64,000 bases of DNA from Io17-Chloro-G2 sp965226825 (GCA_965226825.1 CBDDED010000003.1:682001-746000); one strand, 5' to 3'; shown: positions 8,881 through 17,890, counted from the stretch's first letter. The notes: generated from the letters alone by a model not told the origin. Program-made: numbers and translations.

Positions 8881-8969
8881 GGTGTCTGCCGGCTGAACCC
8901 GCGGGCCTATCGGCGTAGTTGCGCCTCTGATAAAATGAGGCAACGATTCTTGCGAGGGGAGGCATAACC

Positions 8970-9419
8970 ATGTTCAAGACCACCAACATCGATCACGTGG
9001 GCGTGAACACAAACGACATGGAAGCCACGGTCCAGTTCTATTGCGGCATCCTTGGCATGAAGATTGCCAGGACAATGCGCACCCCCAACGGAGGGAGGCA
9101 CTACAACGTCGAGATCGGCGGCGGCAATTCCTTTGCCTTCTTTGAGACTCCGGAGGACCTGTCCAAGACCAGCAACCAGTACCTGAACCATTTCGCCATA
9201 CCGGTCTCCACCAACGAGGAGTTCGAAGAGTCAATGAAGCTGCTCCAGGACAATGGAGTCGAAGTCACCGACATCATCGAACGCCACTGGGGCAAGACCT
9301 TCTACTTCAACGATCCCAACGGCATCAGGCTGCAAATTGAACTCCAGACCAAAGAAGATGAGAGAGACCGCATGGGCGATCCCGACCCGGTGCCTTCGGC
9401 GGCGAAACACATGGCCTAG
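8970..9419 (+). CDS. VOC-superfamily protein (glyoxalase/dioxygenase fold)
   Basis: A 149-residue metal-binding fold used by glyoxalase I, extradiol dioxygenases, epimerases and antibiotic-resistance proteins. Two beta-alpha-beta-beta-beta modules are visible: NIDHVGVNTNDMEATVQFY... with GGGNSFAFFETPEDLS, then NHFAIPVSTNEEFEESMKLL and FYFNDPNGIRLQIEL. The likely metal ligands are His in IDHVG, Glu in FFETP, His in NHFAI and Glu in QIEL. The ATG at 8970 follows GAGGGGAGG at 8955-8963. It is a single gene with its own terminator. The substrate is not predictable; a catabolic isomerase or dioxygenase is likely from the genomic company. Confidence 0.88.
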   Translation: MFKTTNIDHVGVNTNDMEATVQFYCGILGMKIARTMRTPNGGRHYNVEIGGGNSFAFFETPEDLSKTSNQYLNHFAIPVSTNEEFEESMKLLQDNGVEVTDIIERHWGKTFYFNDPNGIRLQIELQTKEDERDRMGDPDPVPSAAKHMA

Positions 9420-9474
9420 CCGTCAAAAGGCTTACTAATGTGGCCTGTTCAGGCACATGCTCGTAAAAGTTCAA

Positions 9475-9517
9475 ATCCCCCGGACCCGGCTACATGCCGG
9501 AAATCCGGGGGATTTTT
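9475..9517 (+). terminator. Rho-independent terminator of the VOC gene
   Basis: ATCCCCCGGA (9475-9484) pairs with TCCGGGGGAT (9504-9513), with an inner stem CCGGC/GCCGG around a TACAT loop, followed by a T run to 9517. It lies 55 bases after the VOC stop. From there to 9713 I see no gene. Confidence 0.85.
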
Positions 9518-9713
9518 GGGTCATGACCGAACCGGGGCGGAGCTCCAGGGCGTGTTTATATTCAGTTTGAAGGGGCGCAGTTGAATGACCTTGGAAGGTT
9601 ACAGGGTGCTGTTTGGACAGTTCAGGGGGTTGATGTGCATCAGTATACAGAAGGGCATCGCGGTTTGGCGTTCCGCATCAGGGGCAGGGCCCGATGTGAT
9701 CTTGGCTAGGTTA

Positions 9714-10031
9714 CTAGATGTCCAGTCTGCTTATCTGGTGGTGCTCAGTAGCGTTGACGGCCTGGTTAATCTCATCAAGGTGCTGGCGCAGAGTTGGCCA
9801 GGAGTTGTTGGTCAGGACGAGCACTCTGATGCCTCGATTGGTGAAGTTCTGCTGGAAGGGCATCTGCTGATCGGCGGTGATGAGTAGTCCGTAACCCTCA
9901 GTCTCGGCCCGGTCCAGGAGTTCGCCATTGTGCAACTCCTCCCATCTTCTTTCTGCGGTCGTGTCGACATCGTGTCCGGGCAGGCTATTCCTGAGGGGTC
10001 TTGGGATGTTGTGGTCCAGTAGTATCCTCAC
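9714..10031 (-). CDS. DUF5615 PIN-like toxin component
   Basis: A 105-residue PIN-like protein, the usual toxin partner of DUF433. PIN-like acidic positions are visible: Asp in ILLDHNIP at the N-terminus, Glu in WEELHNGELLD, and Asp in LLITADQQM. PIN enzymes cleave RNA with a divalent metal. The open frame runs back to 10196, but that part overlaps DUF433 in another frame. GTG 10031 gives VRILLDHNIP, the family start, and overlaps the DUF433 stop as GTGA, a 4-base coupling typical of toxin-antitoxin operons. The gene looks intact. Toxicity itself is inferred. Confidence 0.82.
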   Translation of the reverse strand: MRILLDHNIPRPLRNSLPGHDVDTTAERRWEELHNGELLDRAETEGYGLLITADQQMPFQQNFTNRGIRVLVLTNNSWPTLRQHLDEINQAVNATEHHQISRLDI

Positions 10032-10255
10032 GGTTCCGGGACTTTCTCCAATGATTGCATCTGGTGGTTGAGAACTGCTTCTATCTGGTGGCGGGTCACC
10101 CCGGGGAACCACTCCATGAACTCTTCTATCGTGGCTCCGTCTTTCAGGTTGTTGAACAGGGCTGTGACCTGAACCCTGGTACCCCTGAATACCCATGCCC
10201 CGCTGACTTTACCGGGGTTGCTCTCGATGGCTGTGCACATGCCCCAGTCGTTCAT
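10028..10255 (-). CDS. DUF433 antitoxin-like DNA-binding protein
   Basis: A 75-residue helix-turn-helix protein of the DUF433 (VapB45-like) family. Its hallmark start is present, IESNPGKVSGAWVFRGTRVQV, followed by the HTH portion DGATIEEFMEWFPGVTRHQIEAVL. The ATG at 10255 is preceded by AGGTGAG, so it is preferred to the GTG three codons earlier. It is the first gene of a two-gene unit with the PIN-like gene, overlapping it by 4 bases, and should neutralise the toxin and repress the operon. The pair sits between convergent single genes, as such modules often do. Confidence 0.83.
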   Translation of the reverse strand: MNDWGMCTAIESNPGKVSGAWVFRGTRVQVTALFNNLKDGATIEEFMEWFPGVTRHQIEAVLNHQMQSLEKVPEP

Positions 10256-10357
10256 GGTTCTCACCTGTGTCTGTCAGTTGCGTTTAGGGGTGTTCTACGT
10301 GGATGGTGTGCGTCCTACCTTTGTTGTACCGGCGGCGCGGCTGATTGTAAACAGGCT

Positions 10358-11134
10358 CTAGAACAGGGACTTGGATTGGCCCCCGTCCACGTTGATGCAG
10401 GCGCCGGCTACGAGGTCGGCTCGGTCCGAGGCCAGAAAGGCCACCATCTCTCCAATGGGTTCCGGCCAGCCAAACTTGCCGGCCGGCAGGTTCCGGTCGA
10501 TGAACTCGGCCACAACCTCGGGAGAGTTGTTTTGCTGGAACCGGTCCCAACTGCTTCCTGGAAAGTCGATGGACCCGGGTGCGATGCAGTTGACCAACAC
10601 GTTATAAGGGATGGTCTGCAGGGCCAGATGCTTCGAAAACGCGATCAGGCCGGCCTTGGCGGCCATATAGTCCATGGAACCGCCATGCTCCCGGCCGTAG
10701 ATTGAAGATATGTTGACGATGCGGCCCCACCTCTGGGACTTCATGTGGGGCAGCACCATGGCCATCAACCGGACCGCGCAGATAAGGTTCACGTCCAGGC
10801 CCTCCTGGAATTGCTCCAGCGTCATTTCCTCGAAAACCGCTGAGCCTCTTCGACCTCCCACGTTGTTGACCAGGATGTCCGGTTGGCCCAGGTTGTCCAG
10901 CGTATCCTGGTAGAAACGTTGGGCGTCGGCCTCCATGGTCACGTCGGCTTGGGTTCCGTGGACGACATAACCTTGGGCTTGAAATTCCGCAACCGTCCCC
11001 TCAAGCCTTTCAGGGCCCCTTGCGCAGATAGACACCTTGCAGCCCTCTCTGGCCAGGGTTTGCGCCGCTTGTTTTCCCAGGCCGTTGCTGCCTCCGGTAA
11101 TCATGGCTACCCGGCCTTCCAAACCCAGGTCCAT
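10358..11134 (-). CDS. SDR-family NAD(P)-dependent oxidoreductase
   Basis: A 258-residue classical short-chain dehydrogenase. The cofactor site TGGSNGLGK, the NNVGG strand motif, and the catalytic Ser-Tyr-Lys set (ISSIYGREHGG, then YMAAK) are all present. It resembles 3-oxoacyl-ACP reductase-like enzymes, but the substrate cannot be named. The frame is open to 11254; I chose ATG 11134 (MDLGLEGRVAMITGG) because it is the family start and has GGAGG six bases upstream. It is a single gene, divergent from the RND exporter. The 280 bases between them show no other feature. Confidence 0.92.
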   Translation of the reverse strand: MDLGLEGRVAMITGGSNGLGKQAAQTLAREGCKVSICARGPERLEGTVAEFQAQGYVVHGTQADVTMEADAQRFYQDTLDNLGQPDILVNNVGGRRGSAVFEEMTLEQFQEGLDVNLICAVRLMAMVLPHMKSQRWGRIVNISSIYGREHGGSMDYMAAKAGLIAFSKHLALQTIPYNVLVNCIAPGSIDFPGSSWDRFQQNNSPEVVAEFIDRNLPAGKFGWPEPIGEMVAFLASDRADLVAGACINVDGGQSKSLF

Positions 11135-11413
11135 AGCATCCTCCAAATCGCCATTAGTCCGTCTTGCGGCCCCGTTGTCCACGATGCGGATTCCACTTCC
11201 GGCACTATTGGGGCGAAGCAAGCTGATTATAGCGGCTGACCGACGCCGATGCACCGCGCCACGGAGGGAACCGCTGCGAAAACAAGACCCCCGGGCTTGG
11301 TCAAGTCGGCGTTAGTGGTGTTAATCTCAATGTGGACTCCTTCTTCCCCGAGCATCACATTTGACTCGACCCAAAGTTAACCCTGGTTGTGACCCTCGCA
11401 TGAACACGACAGC

Positions 11414-14065
11414 ATGAACTGGCACCTAGACCTGGCAGACCGGGCGGTCCAACTACTGATAGATTACTCCGGTTGGTACATCGCCGGCATTCTGTTGGTT
11501 ACCGGCTTGCTGGTACTGCCGATGCTGCTCATGACGCCCACGGAGCGGGCCTCGCAGGACCCCGGTGGACCTGTGTTCGAGCTTCAAGAGCGAATCAATC
11601 AAGAATTCCCTGCCAGGATTCATGGGGCCGGCTTTATTGTTGAGGACCGCCAAGGGGACATTCTGCGCCAGAAACCGTTGTGGGAGTTGTATCAGAACCA
11701 GGAACGGCTCAGGAAATCAGAATTGGGGAACTACCTGTACAACGGCTACGACGCAGAGGCGCAAAGGCAGACTTTTGGCCTGTTCACCATAGCCGACGGT
11801 GTAAGCCTCCTGTTGGCGTTGGACCGCGAAGGTGCGGCCAGCCTGGAAACCGCAACAGACCTGGAAGTTAAGCTGGCGGTGCACCGCCTTTTGTCCGGGC
11901 CCAACGGCGAACAACTTCGCGACTCCCTGTCTTTGGACGCAGATTCCGAGACCAGGACTTTCAATGGAGAGGAGTTCGAGTATTGGCGGGCTCCAGCTTT
12001 ATTTTTCTTCGTGGCTTCGGACAACGCCATGTTGGGCGGCGGACCGCCAATTTTGAGCCTGTCCAACGACCAGGTTACCCTGGACAAGGAACGGTTCAAC
12101 CGGCAGATCCAGGAGACACTGCGAGGTTCCCAGGTTAACTACCGGCTCTGGGGTCTGGCCATCGACGTTAACCTGGAATCTATGGAACAGGGCAGGACAG
12201 TATTACCTTTCATCGGCGCCACTATTCTCCTGGTGCTGGTGGTCGTTGGCGTCACGCTCCGCTCCTGGTCCTCGGCGGTTCTCGCTTTCGTTGGCCTGCT
12301 GATGGTCCTGATCTGGCTGAAAGGCGGGTCCAATCTTGTGGGCCTAAATTCGTCACTGACTCTGGACCTTATTGTGCCCATCGCCATCGTCTCGCTTGGG
12401 GTGGACTTTTTCATCCATGCCTCTGCCCGCTACCAGGAGGAACGCCGGCTTGGCCGCGCGCCATCCCTGGCCCTGGGCACTGGGCTGGCAGCAGTGATCG
12501 GCGCATTAACCCTCGCCATGCTGTCGGACGGCATCGCCTTCCTGGCCAACATCACTTCAGGCATTGAAACCATCATCGGATTCGCAGTTGCGGCGGGAAT
12601 TGCGACGATTGCCAGCTACCTGGTAATGGGCATCTTCCTGCCGCTGGTGAGAATGCGCCTGGACGGGAACCGTCTCCTTAGTCTACAGCGGCCGTCCCCG
12701 GCGGGGCCGCTCTACCTGGCAACGCCGGAAACGCCATCAACACGAGACGCCCCGACCGCCCCGACCGCGAACGAAGCCTCCGGTGGCCGACTTGGGTTCG
12801 TCGGTCTTGGGTTCGTCGGTTTAGTGGCGGCGTTGGTGCAGGCGCGTTGGATCGTCCTTTCCTTCGCGGCGGCGGTCACCGTAGTCAGCACTTACCTGGC
12901 GTTTCAGTTGGAGCCTCAACTGGACGTCAAGGAGTTTTTCGCCTCGGAATCAGACCTGGTGGTAGGGCTGGAAAAACTGGAACAGCACGTGGACCTGGAC
13001 CTCGCCGGTGAACCAGGGGTGGTTTATATCCGAGGAGACCTTACCTCACGAGAGTCCCTGGCGGCGATTGAGGAGTTGCTCAGGGATCTGGGGCAAAACC
13101 CCCACTTGGGGAGTGACGATGATGGTCAGGTCAGATTGTACCGCCAAACTGTGCTGACCTTGCTGTACCGGCTAACTGGAAGCGACTATGCGCGGGAGCA
13201 GATTGAAGCGGAGTTTGGGGTCCGCATCACCGACAACGACGGTGACGGGCTGCCCGACGACCCCATTCAGCTGCGAACAGCCTATGAGTTTATGCACCGG
13301 TATGGCGTTCCTCGGAGTGCGGACAACCTTTATTACGACCAGCATCAGGTCCGAGAGACCGTCTCCCCGTATTCGGAGTCCAGCGGGGAGATGGCTACCA
13401 ATCTGATTTTTGGCGTTCGAGGCACCCGCGAGCAGGCCACGCTGGTCCAGGTCCGGCAATCGTTGGAGGAGGACCTGGAGACGGTACGACAGGTTTCCTC
13501 CATATCGTTCGCCGGGATAACCGGCTCCCCGTTCACCCGGGAATCCACCCTCCATGCGGCCACCAAAGCCCTCAATGTTTCCCTGCCGGTCGCAGTGGCC
13601 GCTTGCCTGATTCTGCTCGCCGTTTGGCTGCGGTCCCTGCGTTTGGCAGTGGCCGCGGTCATCCCGATGGGGCTGGTGGTGTCCTGGCTCTATGCATTCA
13701 TGTACCTTGCCGGTTTCCACTTGAATTTCGTCACGGCCACTATTGCCGCGGTTTCCGTTGGACTGGGAATTGATTACTCAATCCACGTAACCCTGAGATT
13801 CCGGAGGGAGATGGAACGTAACCCCGACCGGACGGCCGCGCTGCGGGCCACCGCTTCGGGCGTCGGGGGGCCGTTGATCGGATCGGCGGCGTCCAGCGCC
13901 ATAGGGTTCGGCGTTTTGGCGTTTGCTCCAATGCCCCTGTTTTCGGCCTACGGGGTTATTACCGCTACGATGATCACCATGGCCGCCGCAGCTGCCCTGG
14001 TGGTGCTGCCTTCCTTGTTGACGCTCGCCATGGGAAGCGAAACGCCCAGGGACGGGCGGGTCTGA
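11414..14065 (+). CDS. RND/MMPL-superfamily transporter (HAE3-like)
   Basis: Inner-membrane exporter of 883 residues driven by the proton gradient. It has two homologous halves, each with one N-terminal helix (first: WYIAGILLVTGLLVLPMLL), a large extracytoplasmic domain and about five further helices. The conserved loops are GVDFFIHASARYQEE in the first half and GLGIDYSIHVTLRFRRE in the second. This two-half architecture without a separate membrane-fusion partner fits the HAE3/MMPL group, which moves lipids, hopanoids or sterols. The second extracytoplasmic loop contains DNDGDGLPDD, a DxDxDG-type calcium-binding motif unusual for this family. No clear ribosome site precedes ATG 11414. It is not obviously in an operon. 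Confidence 0.9.
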   Translation: MNWHLDLADRAVQLLIDYSGWYIAGILLVTGLLVLPMLLMTPTERASQDPGGPVFELQERINQEFPARIHGAGFIVEDRQGDILRQKPLWELYQNQERLRKSELGNYLYNGYDAEAQRQTFGLFTIADGVSLLLALDREGAASLETATDLEVKLAVHRLLSGPNGEQLRDSLSLDADSETRTFNGEEFEYWRAPALFFFVASDNAMLGGGPPILSLSNDQVTLDKERFNRQIQETLRGSQVNYRLWGLAIDVNLESMEQGRTVLPFIGATILLVLVVVGVTLRSWSSAVLAFVGLLMVLIWLKGGSNLVGLNSSLTLDLIVPIAIVSLGVDFFIHASARYQEERRLGRAPSLALGTGLAAVIGALTLAMLSDGIAFLANITSGIETIIGFAVAAGIATIASYLVMGIFLPLVRMRLDGNRLLSLQRPSPAGPLYLATPETPSTRDAPTAPTANEASGGRLGFVGLGFVGLVAALVQARWIVLSFAAAVTVVSTYLAFQLEPQLDVKEFFASESDLVVGLEKLEQHVDLDLAGEPGVVYIRGDLTSRESLAAIEELLRDLGQNPHLGSDDDGQVRLYRQTVLTLLYRLTGSDYAREQIEAEFGVRITDNDGDGLPDDPIQLRTAYEFMHRYGVPRSADNLYYDQHQVRETVSPYSESSGEMATNLIFGVRGTREQATLVQVRQSLEEDLETVRQVSSISFAGITGSPFTRESTLHAATKALNVSLPVAVAACLILLAVWLRSLRLAVAAVIPMGLVVSWLYAFMYLAGFHLNFVTATIAAVSVGLGIDYSIHVTLRFRREMERNPDRTAALRATASGVGGPLIGSAASSAIGFGVLAFAPMPLFSAYGVITATMITMAAAAALVVLPSLLTLAMGSETPRDGRV

Positions 14066-14217
14066 CGCGGTGGGGCGGTCAACCGGGCGCGCCTTTGAGT
14101 GGGGACCTACCGTGCTATAATGTTTCACCTACTCAGCTACGGGCCCGGCTAAGATTCGGCCCCCGGCAATCTCCCGCCTCGGGTCTTCCGCCAAGCCAAC
14201 TGGAACGAGAATAATCT

Positions 14218-15360
14218 ATGATCAAGCGTTTTTCGGTGTTGTATGTCGGCCAAATTGACCTGGAGGACGTTGGTTCTGAAGGCACACCAGCCGACGACCG
14301 CCGCTATCCCAACGAGAAGTTGGTGGAGGCCTACGGGAATGCCGTAGCGCTGGCCACCCACATGGACGAACTGGGCTACTACTGTATGTGGACCGCGGAG
14401 CACCATTTCCAGCGGGAGGGCTACGAGTGCTTTCCCAACCTGATACTGCTGGGAGTGCACCTGGCCGGAATAACCAAACGTCTTAAATTCGGCTCGGCGT
14501 TCAATATAGTTCCTATGTGGCACCCCATGCGTTTGGCTGAAGACTTCGCCATGGCCGACGTGCTCACCGGAGGGCGGCTGATTTTCGGCGTCGGCCGGGG
14601 TTATCACTCCCGGGAGGTGGAGAGCTTCGGCGCTCCGGTCATTGACAACGACGCCAACAAGGAGCTTTTTGAAGAGCAGATGGAGGTCATCTTCAAGGCC
14701 TTCAACGAAGAGTCGTTCAGCCACCGGGGCAAGCATTACACCATTCCTGCCGACGTGCCCTACCGGGGGTACGATCTCAAGGACGTCACGATGGTGCCGC
14801 GGCCGGTCAACCGGCCGGTCGAGATTTGGCAGCCCATAGCCAGCGGCAGGACGTTGGAATACATCGCCACCAAGGGGATCAAAGGCATGGTCGCCTTGAC
14901 GGGCCAGCTCCTGGTAGAGCGGCTATTCCAAAGCTATCAAGACGCGGCGGCCAAGGCCGGTCGGCAATTGGCCCTTGGGCAAGACCTGGCCCTCGGCATT
15001 GGGTTCTGCATCGACGAAACGCCGGAGGCGGCAGTTGCCAAGGTTAGGCCGTACCACGACGAGCGGTACAAGTGGTTCGCCCCCTTCGGGTTCGTTCGCT
15101 ACACCGACTCCGAGGGCCGTGCCTGGGGAACGCCGGGAGCGCCCTCCCGGGTCCCGACCATCGAGGAGGGTATCGAGCAGAAGGTCTGGGCCTGCGGTCC
15201 TCCTGAAACGGTTATCGGCCTACTTCAGGAATTCCAGGCCAAGTACCCGGGGCTGGAAGATGTGGTCCTGCAATGGCCTGAGGCAATGCCCTGGCCGGTA
15301 TTCAAAGACCAGCTATCCAGGTTTGCTCGAGAAGTCATGCCCGCGTTTTCCGGCGCGTAG
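14218..15360 (+). CDS. LLM-class flavin-dependent monooxygenase/oxidoreductase
   Basis: A 380-residue bacterial luciferase-like TIM barrel that uses reduced FMN or F420. Supporting blocks are YCMWTAEHHFQREGYECFPN (family WxxEHH), GSAFNIVPMWHPMRLAEDFAMADVLTGGR, GVGRGYHSREVESFG and YIATKGIKGMV. It lacks the residues I would need to choose FMN from F420. Such genes are strongly expanded in SAR202-type Chloroflexota, where they are thought to attack recalcitrant organic matter; that role is inference here. The ATG at 14218 is preceded by a weak ACGAGAA. The pentapeptide-repeat gene follows 108 bases later in the same direction. Confidence 0.93.
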   Translation: MIKRFSVLYVGQIDLEDVGSEGTPADDRRYPNEKLVEAYGNAVALATHMDELGYYCMWTAEHHFQREGYECFPNLILLGVHLAGITKRLKFGSAFNIVPMWHPMRLAEDFAMADVLTGGRLIFGVGRGYHSREVESFGAPVIDNDANKELFEEQMEVIFKAFNEESFSHRGKHYTIPADVPYRGYDLKDVTMVPRPVNRPVEIWQPIASGRTLEYIATKGIKGMVALTGQLLVERLFQSYQDAAAKAGRQLALGQDLALGIGFCIDETPEAAVAKVRPYHDERYKWFAPFGFVRYTDSEGRAWGTPGAPSRVPTIEEGIEQKVWACGPPETVIGLLQEFQAKYPGLEDVVLQWPEAMPWPVFKDQLSRFAREVMPAFSGA

Positions 15361-15468
15361 CGTTGGTCCCAGTTCGGGACGAATCGCCGGTGCCAACCCG
15401 CAAATAGGCGCAACCATGTCAACATTCCGCCGGACCGTCTACTTTAATCCGTCCCAGGAGCAGCGTTA

Positions 15469-16689
15469 TTGGCCGACCCCGACCACCTGGCATTGGCCAA
15501 GCAAGGCAGCCACGCCATTGCCCGCTGGCGGGAGCAGGTCTACTGGCGACGTAGGTCCCTGGACCTTTCCGGGGCCTTCCTTAGCGGCTCCAAGTTCGCC
15601 GGGGTGGACCTGGCAAACGACAACCTTGCCAACGTGGATCTCACCAGCGCCGAATTACGCCTTGCCGATCTTTCCGGGGCAAACCTGCACGGGGCACATC
15701 TCTGGCGTTCGAACTTAGCCGGAACCGACTTTCGCCGGGCTAACCTCAGGTCAGCCAGCCTGGTGCGCTGCAACCTCAGGGGATGCTCATTTCAGAGCGC
15801 CGACCTCTCCGGCGCGGACCTGTCCCACTCCGACCTGTGGTGCGCCAACCTGGCGGAGGCCAACCTGCAGGGGGCTAACCTTACCGAGGCGAACCTTGCT
15901 TGGGCCGACCTTGGGGGCGCCGACCTCCGCAACTGCCGCCTGGCAGCGGCCAACCTGGAAGTCGCCAACCTGGAAGGAGCGGATCTAAGAGGAGCCTGGT
16001 TCATCCGACCGTGGTTAGCCGGCGCGTCTATGGAGAACTGCGTTTTTGAGATGACACTGGTCGCTGATTGCGACCTCAGTCAGGTCCGAGGCCTGGCTTC
16101 GATACGGCACAGCGGACCCAGCGTTGTGGGGTCCGATACGCTTGCCAGGTCCAGAGGGATGATCCCTGATGAATTCCTGCAGAAGGCTGGAGTAGCCGGC
16201 CCGTTCATAGCGGCGCAGAACGAAATCTTCCGTTCCGGTCAAAGGTCGCCAAAGATACTGTTGATCAGCTCCATCAAGGACTCGGAGTTGTCGGCCAGGA
16301 TTCACCAAGACCTGCAACGTTCCGGGGTTTCGTCCTGGGCCCTGGCTGCCGATGATGAGGCAGTGCTGAGGGCCGATCAAGGAGTGCTGGAAAGGACTAT
16401 CTTCTACGATCTGCTCGTGCTGGTATGCTCAACTGAAGCTTTGGCCAGCCCGCACATCAACCGCCTTTTCGCCCACCTGGAGCCGCGCGCGGCGGCGGCT
16501 CACCAACCCAGGTTGATCACCGTCGCCACCGATGGCCTGGTCTATTCCAGCCAGGACCGCCTTTGTGCTCAATTGCGCCAGACCAAGGTTGTGGACTTGC
16601 GAGGATGGGCGGAAGAGGAGAGTTATCGCCGGGGCCTGGACCGTCTTGCGAAGGCCATTGCGTCAGCCGATGCCACGCCTGTGGCCTAG
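15469..16689 (+). CDS. Pentapeptide-repeat protein with degenerate TIR-like C-terminal domain
   Basis: 406 residues. Residues ~30-190 are a pentapeptide-repeat solenoid with about 30 A(D/N)LxG units (for example ADLSGANLHGAHLW and EANLQGANLTEANLAWADL). A linker with IPDEFLQKAGV leads to residues ~265-400, which fold-match a TIR/SEFIR domain: KILLISSIKDSELSARIHQDLQRSG, then YDLLVLVCSTEALASPHI. The usual aromatic-x-x-Glu of NAD-cleaving TIRs is not visible after SPH, so it is probably not an active NADase. Start is TTG 15469 with AGGAG eight bases upstream; an ATG at 15417 is out of frame. Pentapeptide-TIR fusions usually serve as signalling or scaffold proteins. I cannot assign a partner. Confidence 0.78.
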   Translation: MADPDHLALAKQGSHAIARWREQVYWRRRSLDLSGAFLSGSKFAGVDLANDNLANVDLTSAELRLADLSGANLHGAHLWRSNLAGTDFRRANLRSASLVRCNLRGCSFQSADLSGADLSHSDLWCANLAEANLQGANLTEANLAWADLGGADLRNCRLAAANLEVANLEGADLRGAWFIRPWLAGASMENCVFEMTLVADCDLSQVRGLASIRHSGPSVVGSDTLARSRGMIPDEFLQKAGVAGPFIAAQNEIFRSGQRSPKILLISSIKDSELSARIHQDLQRSGVSSWALAADDEAVLRADQGVLERTIFYDLLVLVCSTEALASPHINRLFAHLEPRAAAAHQPRLITVATDGLVYSSQDRLCAQLRQTKVVDLRGWAEEESYRRGLDRLAKAIASADATPVA

Positions 16690-16699
16690 TCATTGAGTT

Positions 16700-17047
16700 T
16701 TACTCGGAGGCCGAGGCGGCTTTGTCCAGCAACAAACAGGCCTCGCCCCATTGGTTGGCGTTGGAAAGGTCCCAATCCTCGGTGGAATCCAGCGGCGACA
16801 GCCTGATCCCCTCATCTCCGCCGTATATCAGCAGGACGACCCCGTCTCCGGAATCCTCAGACAGGGCAGCCATCGCCTGGCAAGGGCCGCTGGAACTCCA
16901 CCCGGTGACGCGGCACCAGAGGTCATTGCCCGCCGGGTCTGCTGCGAACACCTGGTTGATCGGCCTGGGTTCATCCAACAGGTCGAAGAACCGGTTGACC
17001 GACAGAGGGCTGTTAGGGCCCTCCGCCACATCTAATTCCATAAGCAT
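16700..17047 (-). CDS. Hypothetical acidic protein, ~115 aa
   Basis: I do not recognise this family. The protein is acidic and has no signal peptide, membrane segment or cysteine cluster. It contains LSVNRFFDLLDEPRPINQVFAADPAG and ends with WGEACLLLDKAASASE. It converges on the pentapeptide-repeat gene with a 10-base gap and fills the space exactly, which favours a real gene. Start could be the ATG at 17047 or the one two codons later, with only a weak AAGAAG ahead. Just upstream (17055-17090) lie short CCGCCA and AGAGTC repeats. Confidence 0.45.
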   Translation of the reverse strand: MLMELDVAEGPNSPLSVNRFFDLLDEPRPINQVFAADPAGNDLWCRVTGWSSSGPCQAMAALSEDSGDGVVLLIYGGDEGIRLSPLDSTEDWDLSNANQWGEACLLLDKAASASE

Positions 17048-17282
17048 CTTCTTTTACCGCCACCGCCACCGCCAGAGTCAGAGTCAGAGCCGGTCGAGAT
17101 TTTGACGCACTCAGAGTCATTGCGATGATTGGAGTGCGACAATTGGAGAGTCGGGCAGAATGTTTTCTCTTTCAACCCTCCGTGCGGACCGACGGGCAAA
17201 TCCGTCGTCGTTGACCCACCCATACCCCGTGGATAGAATACCATGAGCATTCCCGAGTTTCACCGCTGCTCCGTAGAGTAGA

Positions 17283-17813
17283 ATGACCCGTCCTTCTCTC
17301 CGCAACCCCGGCTGGCAATCAATTGTCCTCACCGTTGCTCTGGCTGTTTGGGTGTTGGTCATGGCCTGCGGGGTCAGCCAACCAGAGCCGCCCGTCGCTT
17401 CAGACTTTCAGGTGACCTTGTTTGACGGCACGGAATTCCAGTTGTCGGACCAGATAGGAAAGAGTGCCGTGGTGTTGAATTTCTGGTACCCGTCCTGCCC
17501 ACCGTGCCGTGATGAAATGCCCGCGTTCCAAGAGGCATGGGGTCAGGTCCAGGGAGAAGATGTCCGGTTCCTGGGGCTGTTTGTTCCCCAGGGGTTCGAT
17601 TCGGAGCAGGATGCCCGAGATTTTGTTCAAGAATCGGAATTGACCTATGATTTCGCCACCGACCAGGGAGCGATGATCGCGCTGGATTACCGGCTGGAGT
17701 ACTTTCCCAAGACCTATTTCATCGATAAGTCCGGACGTGTGTTCGCAGAAGTGATCAGCGCCCTTGACGCCAATCAAATCGCAGAAACGGTCCGCGCCAT
17801 GGCCAAGAGTTGA
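17283..17813 (+). CDS. TlpA/ResA-like thioredoxin-fold lipoprotein
   Basis: Membrane-anchored extracytoplasmic thiol-disulfide protein of 176 residues. A signal segment (IVLTVALAVWVLVMAC) ends in a lipobox with Cys29. The thioredoxin domain has the active site WYPSCPPCRDEMP (CPPC) and the cis-proline loop YFPKTYFID. It resembles ResA/TlpA reductases used for cytochrome c maturation or copper-site assembly. The next gene, 77 bases downstream, is a CopD-like membrane protein and the third is Trm112-like, all in one direction, so a small operon concerned with copper or redox maturation is possible. Confidence 0.9.
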   Translation: MTRPSLRNPGWQSIVLTVALAVWVLVMACGVSQPEPPVASDFQVTLFDGTEFQLSDQIGKSAVVLNFWYPSCPPCRDEMPAFQEAWGQVQGEDVRFLGLFVPQGFDSEQDARDFVQESELTYDFATDQGAMIALDYRLEYFPKTYFIDKSGRVFAEVISALDANQIAETVRAMAKS

Positions 17814-17890
17814 TCCGGGTCCGCCGGTAGTCAAACCAGGCGAAATCCCGGCCCTGCCGGGTTTTCCTAGGTTGGCTTTATTGATGGCTG

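Noticed and set aside
9460..9500. tRNA 3' half (TTCAAATCCCCC) as an attachment site
   Set aside because: The T-stem has no pairing partner upstream and there is no integrase nearby. The bases are fully explained by a terminator hairpin.
17055..17090. CCGCCA and AGAGTC short repeats as a microsatellite or promoter element
   Set aside because: Too short and without any associated signal; noted only under the neighbouring gene.
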